A stretch of 64,000 bases of DNA from Gnetum montanum (lineage: Eukaryota; Streptophyta; Gnetopsida; Gnetales; Gnetaceae): contig MNCI01034266.1 in assembly GCA_015680685.1 (NCBI GenBank), forward strand, positions 756,267 to 820,266. The letters run 5' to 3'. Shown here piece after piece: positions 1 through 11,660 of this stretch. The notes beneath the pieces were generated by a model. The model made no database searches and had not been told where the DNA came from. It saw only the letters and a program-made list of their open reading frames with translations. Made by a program: the position numbers and the translations under genes. Position 1 is the stretch's first letter; each line of letters begins with the position of its first letter.

Positions 1-2987
1 GATGTCATGATTGAAGAAGAACATCACCCATTAGTGCCAGATAATATAAGACATTTACAAGTATTTTAAGATGATGATCAAGTACTAAGATTTATGAAAA
101 ATAAACAAGAATTTGAGGGTCAAGTGATATCTGAAATGCCTTCAAATTCAAAGGCTAATTTCATTCCAAAGAGGATGATTGATTTGGAACATGAGTTCAA
201 GAAAAATTTACTTACTGGAAAGGATATACAAAATCCAAATAGTTAGGCTTTCGAGGCAGTAAATTTTGTATTAGACAAAATGCCAAAGATGTTAAATGTT
301 ACAAAGGAAGGAGATTCAAATTTCAAGAAATATTTGTTATCATGTCTACAAGATAATTTGGACAATTTTGCATGATCTTATGATAATCTTAAAGCTTTTC
401 GGCAAGATGTGATGACGCATAAGATTCCTTTAATGGAAGGTTGGAAAAAAATCAAGCAAAAATAAAGGAACTTTAATCCATCGTTTGAACCAGCTATGGA
501 AGCCAAAATCAAAAAGTTGTTGCAAGAACAAATCATATATCCAGTACGATATTCAACATGGCTTGCTAACCTTATCCCAATAAGGAAAAAAATGGTGATA
601 TATAACTTTGTGTAGACTTTAGAAATTTAAATGATGCTTCAAAGAAAGATAAGTATCCACTTCCAAGAATTGATGAGATGCTTATTAAAGTCTCAGGTTG
701 TCAAGTATATTCCTTCCTAGATGGTTTCTCAGGTTATAATCAAATCATGGTAGATAAGAATGATAGATACAAAACATCATTTATCACCAAGTGGGGAACG
801 TTCGCTTACCAAAGAATGCCATTTGGATTGTCAAATGCCGGAGCTACTTTTCAAAGAGCAATGGATTTAGCATTTAAGGATTTACTAGGAAAATCCGTGG
901 TGGTTTATTTGGATGATGTTACAGTATTTTCAAAGAAGAAAGAAGATCATATTTATCATCTTCAACAAGTTTTCGACAGATGCCATGAGTTTTGTATTTC
1001 ATTAAATCCTAAGAAGTGTATCTTTGGGGTTAAATCTGGAAGTCTATTAGGCCATGTGATATGTCAAGAAGGGATTGCCATAGACAATTCCCAAATTCAA
1101 GCAGTACAGAATATTGAACACCCCTCTAGTAAGAAATCTCTTAGATCATTCTTTGGGAAGATAAACTTCGTGAAAAAGTTCATCCCTGGGTTTACTGAAA
1201 TTACCAAACCTTTGATGCATATGCTTAAAAAGGACGTTCAAGTAGAAAACACACCAGAATCAGAGAGAGCTTTATCAGAAATCAAAAAAGCTATACAAGA
1301 GGCTCCATATTTGGTAAAGCCTAAACTTAAAGAAGATTTTTGGCTATTTTATTTTGCTTCAAATGATTCTATCACCGCTATTCTTACACAAAAGGATAGC
1401 GAAGGTCAAGATGAACCAATTGGATTTTTTGGGTATCAGTTGAAAGGTTCAAAGTTAAATTACTCAGACTTAGAGAAGCAAGCTTTCGCAGTCATCAAGG
1501 CACTTTAGCATTTTAAATATTATTTGGAGAGTTCATTAGTTTACATTATGCTAATTGAACCTACAGTCAAGAGATTCCTATCCCAAAATGAGATTGGATT
1601 GAAAAGAGGAAAATGGCTTATAAAGTTGCAAAGTTTCAGATTTTCATTGGAAATATGCAAGACAATTAAGGGCATGGGACTAGCCAAGTTAATGACTAAA
1701 GAAGATGAAGTTTATACACTTGACACCCATGAAGATAATTGGTACGATGATATCCTCAAATTTCTTACTATCAGGAAAATCCCAAATAATTTAACTGCAA
1801 GTCAAAAGAGAGCTTTCTTCAAAAGAGCACGAAGATTTGTTGTTAAAGATGGTATATTATATCGAAAGGATTTTCGGGGAGTTTTATTGGAATGTGTTCA
1901 TAATGATCAAATTAGTTTCATTTTGGAACAATTTCATGATCATTTGAATTTATTTTATGAATCCCCTAAGTCAACTATGCAACATATACTTCGATATGGA
2001 TATTACTGGCCTTCCATGTATCAAGACATTAGTTCAAAGATTCAAAAATGCTATAAATGTCAAATTCATGGGCCCAAGATTAAAAGGGCTAGAGCCCCTT
2101 TAAAGCCAGTAGTTGCAGATAGACCATTTCAGCAATGGGGTTTGGATTTTATTGGTACAATTACTCCTTCAAGAGCTGGACACAAGTTTATTCTCACAGC
2201 TACTGATTATTTTACTAAATGGTCTGAAGCAAAGGCTCTAAGAGGAAGTTCAGCATCAGACGTGATTAAGTTTCTAGAAGACCACATTCTAAGTAGATTT
2301 GGTCTACCCGAAGTGTTAGTGTCAGACAATGGACCCGCCTTCAAATCCGAAGAGTTTATCAGATGGGCATCTGCAAAATCCATTTTCTTATTTTCCTCAT
2401 CAAATTATTATCCTCAAGGAAATGGCCTAGCAGAATCCACCAATAAAAAGCTTATCGCTTATATCAAGAAATCAATGGATGGGAATCCAGGAAATTGGAT
2501 TGATTATCTACAATCCGCATTATGGTCAGATCGAATCAGATTCAAGAAAGCTATTGGGACATCACCATATAACTTAGTCTATGGTTTGCCAGCAAGAATT
2601 ACAAACAAGATTATAAGCTCAGCTTCTGAATTTGTACAAAGATATAGTGAAAGGACTGATAAAGATAGAAGTTTCATGACTTTGCTTATTAAAAGAGAAG
2701 CTGAAGTAGATAAAGCAAGGGATAATTTGTTACAGAATACCTCTCAAGTTAAAAGATGGTTTGATAGAAAGGCTTTGAAAAGAACTTTCAAGATAGGAGA
2801 CCTTGTCCTATTATGGAATATGAAGAAACCAAATAAGTTTACACCGACATGGATTGGTCCCTTTCAAATTACAAAGCAATTGTCAGAGGATACTTACAAA
2901 TTATCAACCTTGGATGGCATGGAATTGCAATTTCCATATAATGTTTTGCATATAAAACATTATTTGGGACAATTGCATACAACTTGA
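1..2987 (+). pseudogene. Ty3/gypsy pol pseudogene (E1): linker, RT, RNase H, integrase
   Basis: Polyprotein remnant of a Ty3/gypsy retrotransposon; the window starts inside it, so gag and protease are missing. Bases 1-590 read in frame 1 as the protease-RT linker and RT start, with stops near 67, 244, 373 and 463. One A lost from the A-run at 586-592 shifts the frame, and a TAA follows at 603. From 609 to 2987 the frame is open except for TAG at 1506. RT shows MPFGLSNAGATFQ and YLDD; RNase H shows FWLFYFASNDS. Integrase has a Zn-binding region ending CYKCQ, then WGLDFIG with the first catalytic Asp, SDNGPAF with the second, and the Glu in NGLAEST. It ends with a GPY/F-like WIGPFQI; no chromodomain is seen. 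The clade is probably non-chromoviral, but this is an inference. Confidence 0.95.
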
Positions 2988-3274
2988 AGATGTCATCACA
3001 CAAAATAATATATGTATATAGTATTATGTAAATATTACTAGGGATATAGTGTCTATTATATTTAATTATGCTTTATTTATATTTGAAACATTATCTTTCC
3101 TTCAAATGAGGCAAGTGGAAGCCTACAAGTAAAACAAGTGGAATTCTACAAGTTTGACAAGTGGGGAAGGTGACTCATCCACCACTTGGAGAGGATTGTG
3201 ACAAATGTTTTAAATGCCTAAAAAGAAGGAAGCTTGGTTGAAGACACTTGGATGGGAGTTCAAATTTTTAGCAC

Positions 3275-3284
3275 CTATAAAAGG
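3275..3284 (+). promoter_or_regulatory. TATA-like box upstream of the E1 acidic ORF
   Basis: CTATAAAAGG lies 69 bases before the ATG of the next ORF, with a short CT-rich leader between. The stretch 2988-3352 between integrase and that ORF is otherwise AT-rich noncoding DNA with AAGTGG repeats. This may be a promoter for a separate transcript. Alternatively it is the U3 TATA box of an LTR that starts just after integrase. Confidence 0.45.
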
Positions 3285-3352
3285 AGGGTTAGATTGCTTA
3301 AGATTTCATCATCTTTCATTTCAAGTTTGGTAGTGAAGGTTAGAGAGAGCTA

Positions 3353-3865
3353 ATGGAGTTTAAGAGAGCATTAAGAAGGCCTTTTATTCCATATGTGATG
3401 GGATGTTGCCCTGAACATGTATTGAAGGCTTATCTAAAGGCTAGATCTTGTGGAGCTCCAAAGGAATGCCCTTTTATGGCTTGGCTATCCGATGAATTTT
3501 CTTTTCTCACTTGGGGTTTGGATATAGAGTCCAATGTTTGGGGGCGATATCAAGATTGCTCCAAAGAAGAAGAGAAAGAAGAAGAGCCACCAACTTATGA
3601 AGAGTCATCATGGGGATGGGGAGAAGCTTTTGCCTCTCAAGAGGAAAATGAAGGAGTCAATGGAGAAGAACAAAAAAGCCCTTCCAAACAAGAAAATGAG
3701 GAAAAGGTTGAAGAGAAAGCTCCACTAGATCAAGGTGAGAGCTCCACCAAACAAGAAGACAACAAGACCACCTACATCACTTCAGAAATATCCTATGAAA
3801 AGGTGAAGGAGATGAGGATTCCCACTAGGATAACCCTCACAATTCAGTTTCCATCCCAAGAATAG
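3353..3865 (+). CDS. Acidic 170-aa ORF downstream of integrase in E1
   Basis: Intact ORF of 170 residues between the E1 integrase and the probable 3' LTR. It is not a recognised family. The first ~65 residues are mixed and contain several Cys and Trp (PYVMGCCPEH, CGAPKECPF, FLTWGLD). Residues ~70-145 are very acidic and low-complexity, rich in Glu, Lys, Ser and Gln. The last ~25 residues return to ordinary composition (EMRIPTRITLTIQFPSQE). It is unbroken, whereas the adjacent pol frame has several stops, and it has a TATA-like box upstream. Extra ORFs in this position are known in several plant Ty3 lineages. The function is unknown, and its short length means chance openness cannot be excluded. 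Confidence 0.6.
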   Translation: MEFKRALRRPFIPYVMGCCPEHVLKAYLKARSCGAPKECPFMAWLSDEFSFLTWGLDIESNVWGRYQDCSKEEEKEEEPPTYEESSWGWGEAFASQEENEGVNGEEQKSPSKQENEEKVEEKAPLDQGESSTKQEDNKTTYITSEISYEKVKEMRIPTRITLTIQFPSQE

Positions 3866-4290
3866 TCCATTGAAGGACTTGATAATGTATAGTTGTTATG
3901 TACAGTTTGATTTTCTCCTAGGAATGAGGTTTTTATCCCATCTCACCTTATGTTAAATGGGAATTTTCCTCAAAAAAGATTTCTTCTTGAATGTAAAAAT
4001 TCAATGAAAATTTCAAGATTCTTTTTAGTTTGGGAATGAGGCTGCATAAGTTTATTTAAGTTTTTTTTAAGGGGGCAGAAATGTTGGTACATTTGGCCAT
4101 TCCATGGAACAGTTGAAATATTTTATTGGAAGAATCTATGGTTGTAAATGCACAAGTAAATTTCAGCTTTAGTGTTAAAGGTTGGGTGTTCTTAGGGAAG
4201 TAATTCACTAGTGAAGAATTTGAGATAAAGGTGCCAAATTATCTCTTTATTAAAATCAGAAATTAGTACTATGGAAAAGAAGGAAGTATG
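3866..4290 (+). repeat. E1 polypurine tract and probable start of 3' LTR
   Basis: AAGGGGGCAGAAA at about 4069-4081 is a good polypurine tract and is followed at 4082 by TGTTGGTACA, a typical LTR start. No second LTR copy is in the window, so the LTR end cannot be fixed. It could stop before the CpG-rich block or run to about 6600. The 200 bases after the acidic ORF hold nothing else recognisable. Confidence 0.5.
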
Positions 4291-5095
4291 TGATTCATGT
4301 GAAATCATTAAGTTGCAGATCCCGGTTGTCAAAACCCGGATATGTCCTTGCAAGACAAAATAAAAAATGTAACAAAACCAGCAATGCCTTCATTGTTTTA
4401 AGATTATGAAGAAAAAAGGCAAATCAACCTCCACCGTATACTACACCTGCTGAAGAGGAAAACAGTGGAGATAAGGAAAACAGCGAAGGTAAAGGAGACC
4501 GCGTTGCAGGAAAACGCGCAACACCACTCACCGCGATGTTCACCCTGGCACAGACTCAAAGACAAATTTTGAAACCCTTATTTACAAAGCACATGAGGAA
4601 AGGGGTTATGCCCTGTTAAAACCCCGATTTGTATTGTAGGCCATGGCTTTTTTTTTCTTTCTTTCTTTTCATGATGCAGGTTGCGGATCCGCCGGACAAA
4701 GATCTACGAAATATTGGCCCGTAATTCGACAAACAAAAAAACGCACGAAGGCAAACAAAAAAAAGAGAGAACAAAAACTGCAGAAAGCCCTAAATTAATT
4801 TAGGAGGCAAAATAGAAATTGAAACCCTCTGTTTAGGGCACGTTGTTCTCCTCCAGTGCGCGACGGCAAAATTAGATCACGGTTGTAGAGCCTTCTCGTG
4901 CAGAAGCAGTTTGAATCTGCTGTTTTGATGACACTGCATATTGGATCTTGACACAAACATGTGTCAGTTCTTGCAGGTTCTAGGTAGAAATAAGAGAAAG
5001 ACCATTGCCCTAGAACTGTGAGGAAACCTCCACGCGATTTACAGGGAACAGAAAGAAAATTGTTTCGCCGTTTCTTTTCCAAAAATTATTCAATT
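4290..5095. other. CpG-rich island of unknown origin
   Basis: Roughly thirty CG dinucleotides can be counted by eye in about 770 bases (for example around 4498, 4525, 4690, 4856, 5030 and 5068), far more than in neighbouring DNA. A 95-codon ORF sits on the minus strand at 4795-5082, rich in Cys and Arg, without a family I know. A CT-rich stretch lies at 4650-4668. It may be part of the E1 LTR, an unmethylated insert, or the 5' part of a host gene; nothing decides between these. Confidence 0.4.
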
Positions 5096-6725
5096 ATTTC
5101 TACCGCTCAAGCATATGGTCAAATGGAGTATAAATTAACTACTAATATATACATGTAGATACATATATATTCACAATATGAAGTACTCCTCGTATGAAGT
5201 CTTAGAGACCTACCATCATTTATCCCAAGTTATGAAATATATTATTTACTACCCATTAAAAATTTGCAATATTGATTATCCTATTCAATGTCACATTACA
5301 TTAAAGTTAGCATAAAATGCTCCTCATTTCATGCATGACTTCCTAACTCCCTGACCACATACCCTTCTCCTAGCTTGTTGGACAAGTAATCTTAGGTGAG
5401 ATATTTTCAATATGTAACTTCCCTACCTACCTTGGAAACCTATAAAAAGGCTTCAAGGGTCAAGGAGGAAAAAAAAAGTGGGGGGAGGGGATTGAAAAGG
5501 AAGGATACTAAGAGTCTCATATCATCATCACTTGAGCTCTTTCTTGGAGACACTTTGAGTCTTGGGAGAAGAGCATTTTGTAAAGAAGAAAGTGTGAATG
5601 ATTGCTTGAAAGATGGCTTGCTAGAATAAGGATTTCAGCCTCTTTGTCATGGTCCTGTGAGTTATGCATTTCATTTTTTGTTTTGTTTAAATTGCTTAGC
5701 TAGTGGTTTAGATAGTATCATCCTTGGCAAGTAATTTTGGGATTTTTAGATTGCTCTTATTGTTCTTGTTGCCCGATAGAAATTTTTATTAAAATTTTGC
5801 CATAGAAGCACTTGTGTTTAAAAGCCTTAAGAGCATTTTAGTAGTAAATTTTGTTATTGTGCAACGTGTGGGAACTGCTATCGGGATTGTTGTAAGAGAG
5901 CCTGCGTTTGTAGTCACGCTGTTGAACAATTCAGTAGTCGAGAGGGTTCAGAAAATCTTTGGTATTTTGATGGGACCAGAATAGCTTCTTTTTATCTTTA
6001 AGGTGAATTCCCATGGTTTTTCAATCAGAAATTGTCAAGTCTTTTAAAGGTTCTGTTTGAATGCAATCATTGACATCTATTATCTAGTCAAAATGGAGTC
6101 TAGTACGTGGTAGTTTACGCAGCAAGTTTTGGTAGCATAGTAGGATTGTCTTGAAGATATTGCTTGTTTGAGCCTTGGAAGTTTGAACAATTCGTAAATA
6201 TTGAATTTGGGATAGCTTTATTGCAAAGTGTTTACTCGTGTCATTTTACCTTGTTTAAATATTTGAGGTCTACACAAATCTGCTTTCTTTTCTTTTTTGC
6301 TTATTTCCATCGAATCTGGCTCTATTTCTAGTTTTCTTGTGGAACTATCTCTCTCTCTGAGGAAAATTAGGAGTAGATTTGCGGAGTTGTGCTCAAATGT
6401 TTATGCAAAATTTTATTTGTTACAAGCAGGTATTATAGGGACCGCGTAGACTAGGTAGTTGAACAAAATAGGAAATTTTCAACAACTCAAAGTATTAGAC
6501 AAAGTTGGCTGAATCTCTTTAAAGTAAGTCATTTTGTAGTTTACACATAATGCAATTGTTAAATTTTTCACAACCACACGCCGCAACAGCACACACACAT
6601 ACTCACATTAACTACTGAGTTTATTTGGAGGTATCTGGGCCTTGGTGTTGCCAGAGACCAGCAGGCACCTAAATCCTGTTTGAGGATACTCGTTGGCGGT
6701 CGCGTCCCAAATGGTCACCAACAGA
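5096..6725 (+). repeat. LTR-like region with TATA box and degenerate copia-type PBS
   Basis: AT-rich DNA without a supported gene. TATAAAAAGG at 5441-5450 is a good TATA box, and T-rich DNA follows. At 6630-6645 GGTATCTGGGCCTTGG resembles the copia primer-binding site class GGTATCAGAGCC, which would put an LTR end near 6605-6628. Homology to the Tat element T1 begins at about 6725. The best reading is a copia 5' LTR with a scrap of internal DNA cut by T1, but no partner LTR is present to confirm it. Confidence 0.35.
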
Positions 6726-6900
6726 TAGAACCAAGATACTCAAGTCACCAACATTGCTAGTTTAATACTGTGATGGGCCATGGTACCAATTTAAGGCCCT
6801 AGCAAGCCATGGTACCATTTTAAGATCATAGTAGATCTTAGTGCTAATTTAAGGTCTTGGCAAGCAATATTACTAGTTTAAGGCCTTGACCAGCTATAGA
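6725..6900 (-). repeat. GGCCTTAGCAAGCC-type minisatellite, T1
   Basis: Degenerate units of about 40-45 bases built on CTAGTTTAAGGCCTTAGCAA, about four copies. The same repeat occurs near 11240-11390, 22610-22745, 45300-45395, 46080-46130 and 63400-63660, and in reverse complement at 54490-54690 and 59700-59790 in the opposite-strand element T4. Confidence 0.7.
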
Positions 6901-8479
6901 AATATGTTCCTATATCATGAAAATATGTCATGTAGGCTCAATTATTATCTTTCATCAATGTTGTTAACATCGGTCATTCATTACAACCTATCAACAATGA
7001 TAAACAATACTACAAGAAAACATGTAAGTGTTAGATATAACCAAGGCTATGTGATGACTTTAGTGTTACATAGTATGGGTTTGATGAGGTCATGAGTAGG
7101 CTTAATTTCTAGTGAGAAACTTGGTTTTATGTTTCTTCTCCTCACCATTATTGTCTTATACGGGAACTTCGACTGCAGGACCCTCCATGATGTTTCTAGC
7201 TTCAAGGTTGATGGTCCTTGGGCTATTTCAGGGTGTTATGGATATAGAGTAAAATGGTTTAAAGGTCTTAAGATTAAGGTCGACTTGGCCTAACAACATC
7301 ATGAGAGGGATTTATGTAGGCCTTAAGGCTAGTCAAATATCCTTGCTTATTCTCTTGGCTCATTCCTACATGACAACATAAGCACAGTAAGTGGCACCTA
7401 TGTAAAAAATGGTAAAATTAATAAAACCAACAAAATAATACTAATAGAAATGAAAACTACTATGGTAATGATGCATAAATGAGACAAAATGTTGTAAAAA
7501 ATACTGTAAAAGTATCCAAATAATGTTTAAAAAGGCTATAAGGTAATGCAAGGTCAAACATGGTTACACTTTTGCCAATTAAAGGCCTTAGCTGACCATG
7601 ATCACATGGTGTCAAATGATGGTTAGATAAGGTCAGACTCCATCATTAAACTCTAATCAAAGGCTAAAAAAAGGTTACATAGGCTATAATAGAGAAACTA
7701 GGGTCAAACAAGGTAGATATGAGGTCAATAAGGCATAACAAGGTTGAAATGGATTGAAACCCTTTGAAAAATGGCCAAATGAGATAAAGTGGAATACATA
7801 TGATAAAAATTGATTAAAATGGATAAAAATGATTTGGTTTTACTAGGTTTATGCCTTAGTAGGCCACGGTTTAAGGCTAAAAGTCTATTAGTCAAGTTTG
7901 GACATCAGTGGAGGTTGTTTTTAGGCTATCTAGGCCTAAAAATCAAGGGTTTTAAGGCTTCTATGCTAGACTCCCCTTGTTTCCACCCTAGCTAGCATGG
8001 AAAGGGTGACCTTCAAAATGGATGAAAATTCCTAATAGTTTCCCATGCTTTTTTTGGTTAATTATCAACTTTCGATGCCTTGCATGTTAGCATAGTTGAC
8101 TAGGGAAAGGAATGAGCTAGTTATGACATTAATTTCAACCCCTAGAACCCTCCTTTTTGAGCCTAAAAATGTCATCTATGCTAGATCCAAGCTCACCAAC
8201 ATGGAAGAGGTGACCCCAAACATGAAAACCAATGGAAATGATTTTCATGACATTAAGAGGGTCAAAATTGAAGTTTCAAGGTCTTCCCAAGGTAGCATAG
8301 GGCGAGATCTATCAAAATTGATCACTTTGAAGCTCAAAAAGGTCAAAAAGTAGGGTTTGAAGCTTCATCCCATTATTTCTATGCTAGCCAGCCTAGATGG
8401 AAGGGGGATTAGTTTGGATAATCTAAATCTATGTAAAAACAAGATCAAATATGGTTGCATGGACATCTAGAATCAAGAT
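6901..8479 (-). other. T1 3' spacer, noncoding, matching T3
   Basis: Runs parallel to 45380-46900 of T3 in order and orientation; for example, both share CAACAATGATAAACAATACT-like sequence followed by similar text. It carries AAGGTC/AAGGCT-rich short repeats and several CTAGCATGG cores. No reading frame here is supported. Confidence 0.65.
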
Positions 8480-9770
8480 CTAGATGAGAGGGAAATGTTA
8501 GATTTAGGCTCTTTTGATAGCAAATCGACCATGCATGTCAGCCTAACAGGTCGCTAGTGCTTATGGTCAAGATTTGGTATCAAAATCCACTAATTTAGAG
8601 GCTCCTAGGTGCCTCATGCAATCAATCCTCCTTTTTTCATGTTGGCATGGTGGGCCTAGCCTAGATGAGAGGGAAATCTTAGATCTAGGTTCTTTTGACG
8701 GAAAATCGACCATTAATGTTAGCCTCCTAGGTTTCCTATGCCAATGGTTAACATTTGGTGTCAAAATCCACTAGTTTGGAGGCTCTTAGATACCTCATGT
8801 AATCAACCCCTATTTTCCATGCAAGGCATGGTGGCCCCAATGTGGATAAGAGGGAAATGTCAAATCTAGCCTCTTTTAACAACAAATCGACCCTGCATGT
8901 TAGCCTCTAGGGTTATCGATGCCAATGGTCTAGATTTGGTGTTAAAATCCACCAATTTGGAGGTTCTTAGATACTTCATGCCATCAACCCCTCTTCTTTC
9001 ATGCTAGGAATGGTGGCCCCAATGTGGATAAGAGGGAAATGTCAGATCTAGGCCCTTTTGATAGTAAATCATCCATGCATGTTAGCCTTGAAGGTTGTTG
9101 GTGTTGATGATTAAGATTTGGTGTCAAACTCCACTATTTTGAAGGCTCCTAGATGCCTCATGCAATCAACCCCCCTTATTCCACACTAGGCATGGTGGCC
9201 CCAAAGTGGATGAGAGGGAAATATCAGATCTAGGCTCTTTTGATAGCAAATTGATAATGCATGTTAGCCTCTAGGGTTGAGAGTGATGATGGCTAAGATT
9301 TGGTATTAAAATCCAGCACTTTGGAAGCTCCCAATTGCCTCATGTATAACCCCTTCTTTCCATGATGGGCATCATGGCCCTAGCATGGATGAGAGGAAAA
9401 TCTCAATTATAGGCTCTTTTACTAGCACATCAACCATGCATGTCAACCTCTAGGATTTTTGGTGCGAATGGTTGAGATTAGTTGTCAAAATCCATCAATT
9501 TGGAGGCTCCCAGGTGCCTAATGTAATTAACCCCCCATTTCCATAGTAGGCATGATGGCCCTAGCATGGATGAGAAGGAAATGTTAGATCTAGACTCTAT
9601 TGATAGCAAATCAACTATGCATGTGAGCCTTTGGAATTACCAATGCTAATGGTCAAGATTTTATGTTAAAATCCACCATTTTGGAGGCTCCTAGGTGTCC
9701 AGGCAATCAACCCCTATTTTCTCCATGTTGGGTAGGGTGGCCCTAGTGTGGATGGAAGGGGGTGATGTAT
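8480..9770. repeat. 181-bp tandem array, about 7 copies, T1 spacer
   Basis: The landmark GGCTCCTAGGTGCC and its variants occur at 8601, 8782, 8963, 9145, 9327, 9506 and 9687, spaced 179-182 bases. Each unit also repeats GATGAGAGGGAAATGT, ATAGCAAATCGACCATGCAT and CAAGATTTGGTGTCAAAATC. Copies differ by many substitutions but few length changes. The unit is related to the 184-bp array of T2 and the ~185-bp spaced cores of T3. Confidence 0.9.
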
Positions 9771-11216
9771 TTTTGCCATTTTTGACTACTTTCATGATGT
9801 CTGAAGGCTCTAGGAAGCTTTGACATTATCTAGAAGTCACTAAGGTAGGTTATTAGATTCTGGTCATAAACTAGGTTTTATCGCATATCCTATGGGCTTC
9901 CACACTAGCTCCATGCTAGGCAATGTGGAGGGAAGGTTCACCAATGTGGAGAAGGCTATGGATGAAAAATAAACTTGTTTTAAGAAAAACTTAGTCTACC
10001 AAAGGCTATCAAGGAGTGTTAGGTTTGAAAAATTACTACTAGATGGTTAATTTTAGCAATTTTAGTCATCCCTGTACCCATCCACACTAGATCCACACTA
10101 CCTATCATGTATGAGACCTCCCCCAACATGAAGCCCCATATTTTGAAGGTTTTTAGCACTTTTGAATGGATTTGGTAAGGTTTCATGGTTGCTAGGGGTG
10201 AATGGAGGGGTTTAAGACTATATAGGCCTATGTTGGGGTTGAATTGAGGCCTGATGAGCACCAAAGGATAAGTATGGATGCCCACCTAGGAAATGTTGGG
10301 CTAGTTTTCTCCCATTGTTGATGCTTGAAGTAGAAATTTTTGTTAAGGTTTTACCCCTTCTCGAGGTCTTGGATTCATGTATGTTGATGGTAGCTACCAA
10401 AAATGGCAAAGAAATGATGTAAAGTTCTAGTGGTCAAGATTTGGTATTAAAATCCACCATTTTGGAGGCTCCTAGGTGTCTAGGCAATCAACCCCCATTT
10501 TCTCTATGTTGGGTAAGGTGGCCCTAGTGTAGATGGAAGGGGGTGATGTATTTTTGCCATTTTTGATTACTTTCATGATGTTTGAAGGCTCTAGGAGGCT
10601 TTGACATTGTCTAGAAGTCACTAAGGTAGGTTATTAGATTCTAGTCATAAACTAGGTTTTATTGAGTATCCTGTGGGCTTCCACACTAGCTCCATGTTGG
10701 GCAATGTGGAGGGAGGGTTCACCAATGTGAATAAGGCTATGGATGCAAAATCAACTTCTTTTAAGAAAAACTTTGTCTACCAAAGGCTATCAATGAGTGT
10801 TAGGTTTGAAAAATGACTACTAAATGGTTAATTTTAGCAATTTTGATCATCCCTCTACCGATCCACACTAGATCCATGCTACCTATCATGGATGAGACCT
10901 CTCCAAACATGAATCCACATAATTTGAAGGTTTTCAGCACTTTCGATTAGATTTGGTGAGGTTGCAGCATTGCTAGGGATAAATGCAGGGGTTTACAACT
11001 ATGTAGGCCTATGTTGGGGTTGAATTGAGGCTTGATGAGCACAAAATAATAAGTATGGATGGTATACCCACCTAGGCAATGTTGGGCCTATGTTGTCCCA
11101 TTATTAATGCTTGAAGTAGAAATTTTTGTTAAGGTTTTACCCCTTTTTGGGGTCTAGGATTCATGTATGTTGATGGTAGCTACCAAAAGAGGAAAAGGAA
11201 TGATGTAAAGTTCTAT
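9651..11216. repeat. About 783-bp tandem duplication in T1 spacer
   Basis: Bases 9651 to about 10430 are repeated from about 10431 to 11216. GGAGGCTC at 9683 and 10464 and GATGTAAAGTTCTA at 10416 and 11202 give offsets of 781 and 786. The boundary starts within the last 181-bp unit, so the duplication probably arose by unequal exchange of the array and its flank. Internal landmarks such as GTGATGTATTTTTGCCATTT occur in both halves. Confidence 0.9.
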
Positions 11217-11219
11217 GGT

Positions 11220-11660
11220 CATGGTTCGTGCTTGGAACCAATTCCAAGGCTTATTTGAATGCTAGTTTTAGGCCTTGATGAGTCATGATGCTCGTTTATG
11301 AGCTTGGCAAGCCACAATATTGCTAATCTTAATCCTTAGATAGCCATAGTGCTAGTTTAAGGCCATAGCAGGTTGTAGTCTATATGTTGTCTAATAATTA
11401 TAGGATGTTCTTGAAAGAGCATACAAGGATAAAACCAATAGTGAAACCTGAACAATGTTGCAAAAGTGAACAAATGATCCTTAACAAGAGAGAGGATTAG
11501 GTGCTTGTTGGAAACTTGTTGTTTGATCTTCCATAGATTAATGAATCTCTTTCAAAAAATCCTATGCTCACCATCTCTCTTGTTTAGCATGGCCACTTGA
11601 ATGCATTTTCAATGATTGTTTCATGTCATAGAGTTGGAACTACTTGCATCATTGTTTCTC
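11220..11660 (-). repeat. Second minisatellite block and spacer start, T1
   Basis: 11240-11390 holds three or four AAGGCC/AGCCATGG-type units, the same family as at 6725. From 11400 to 11660 no gene or repeat is apparent; this is the transition from the protease linker to the spacer. Confidence 0.6.

Noticed and set aside
4795-5082. 95-codon minus-strand ORF in the CpG-rich block
   Set aside because: No recognised domain; kept only as a note because of the unusual base composition.
7810-8353. Two short plus-strand ORFs in T1 spacer
   Set aside because: The matching region of T3 (46400-46900) does not keep the frames; they are openings in noncoding repeat DNA.
8480-9770. Regularly spaced repeats resembling a CRISPR array
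   Set aside because: Units are 181 bases, repeated along their whole length and diverged; the context is plant retrotransposon DNA.
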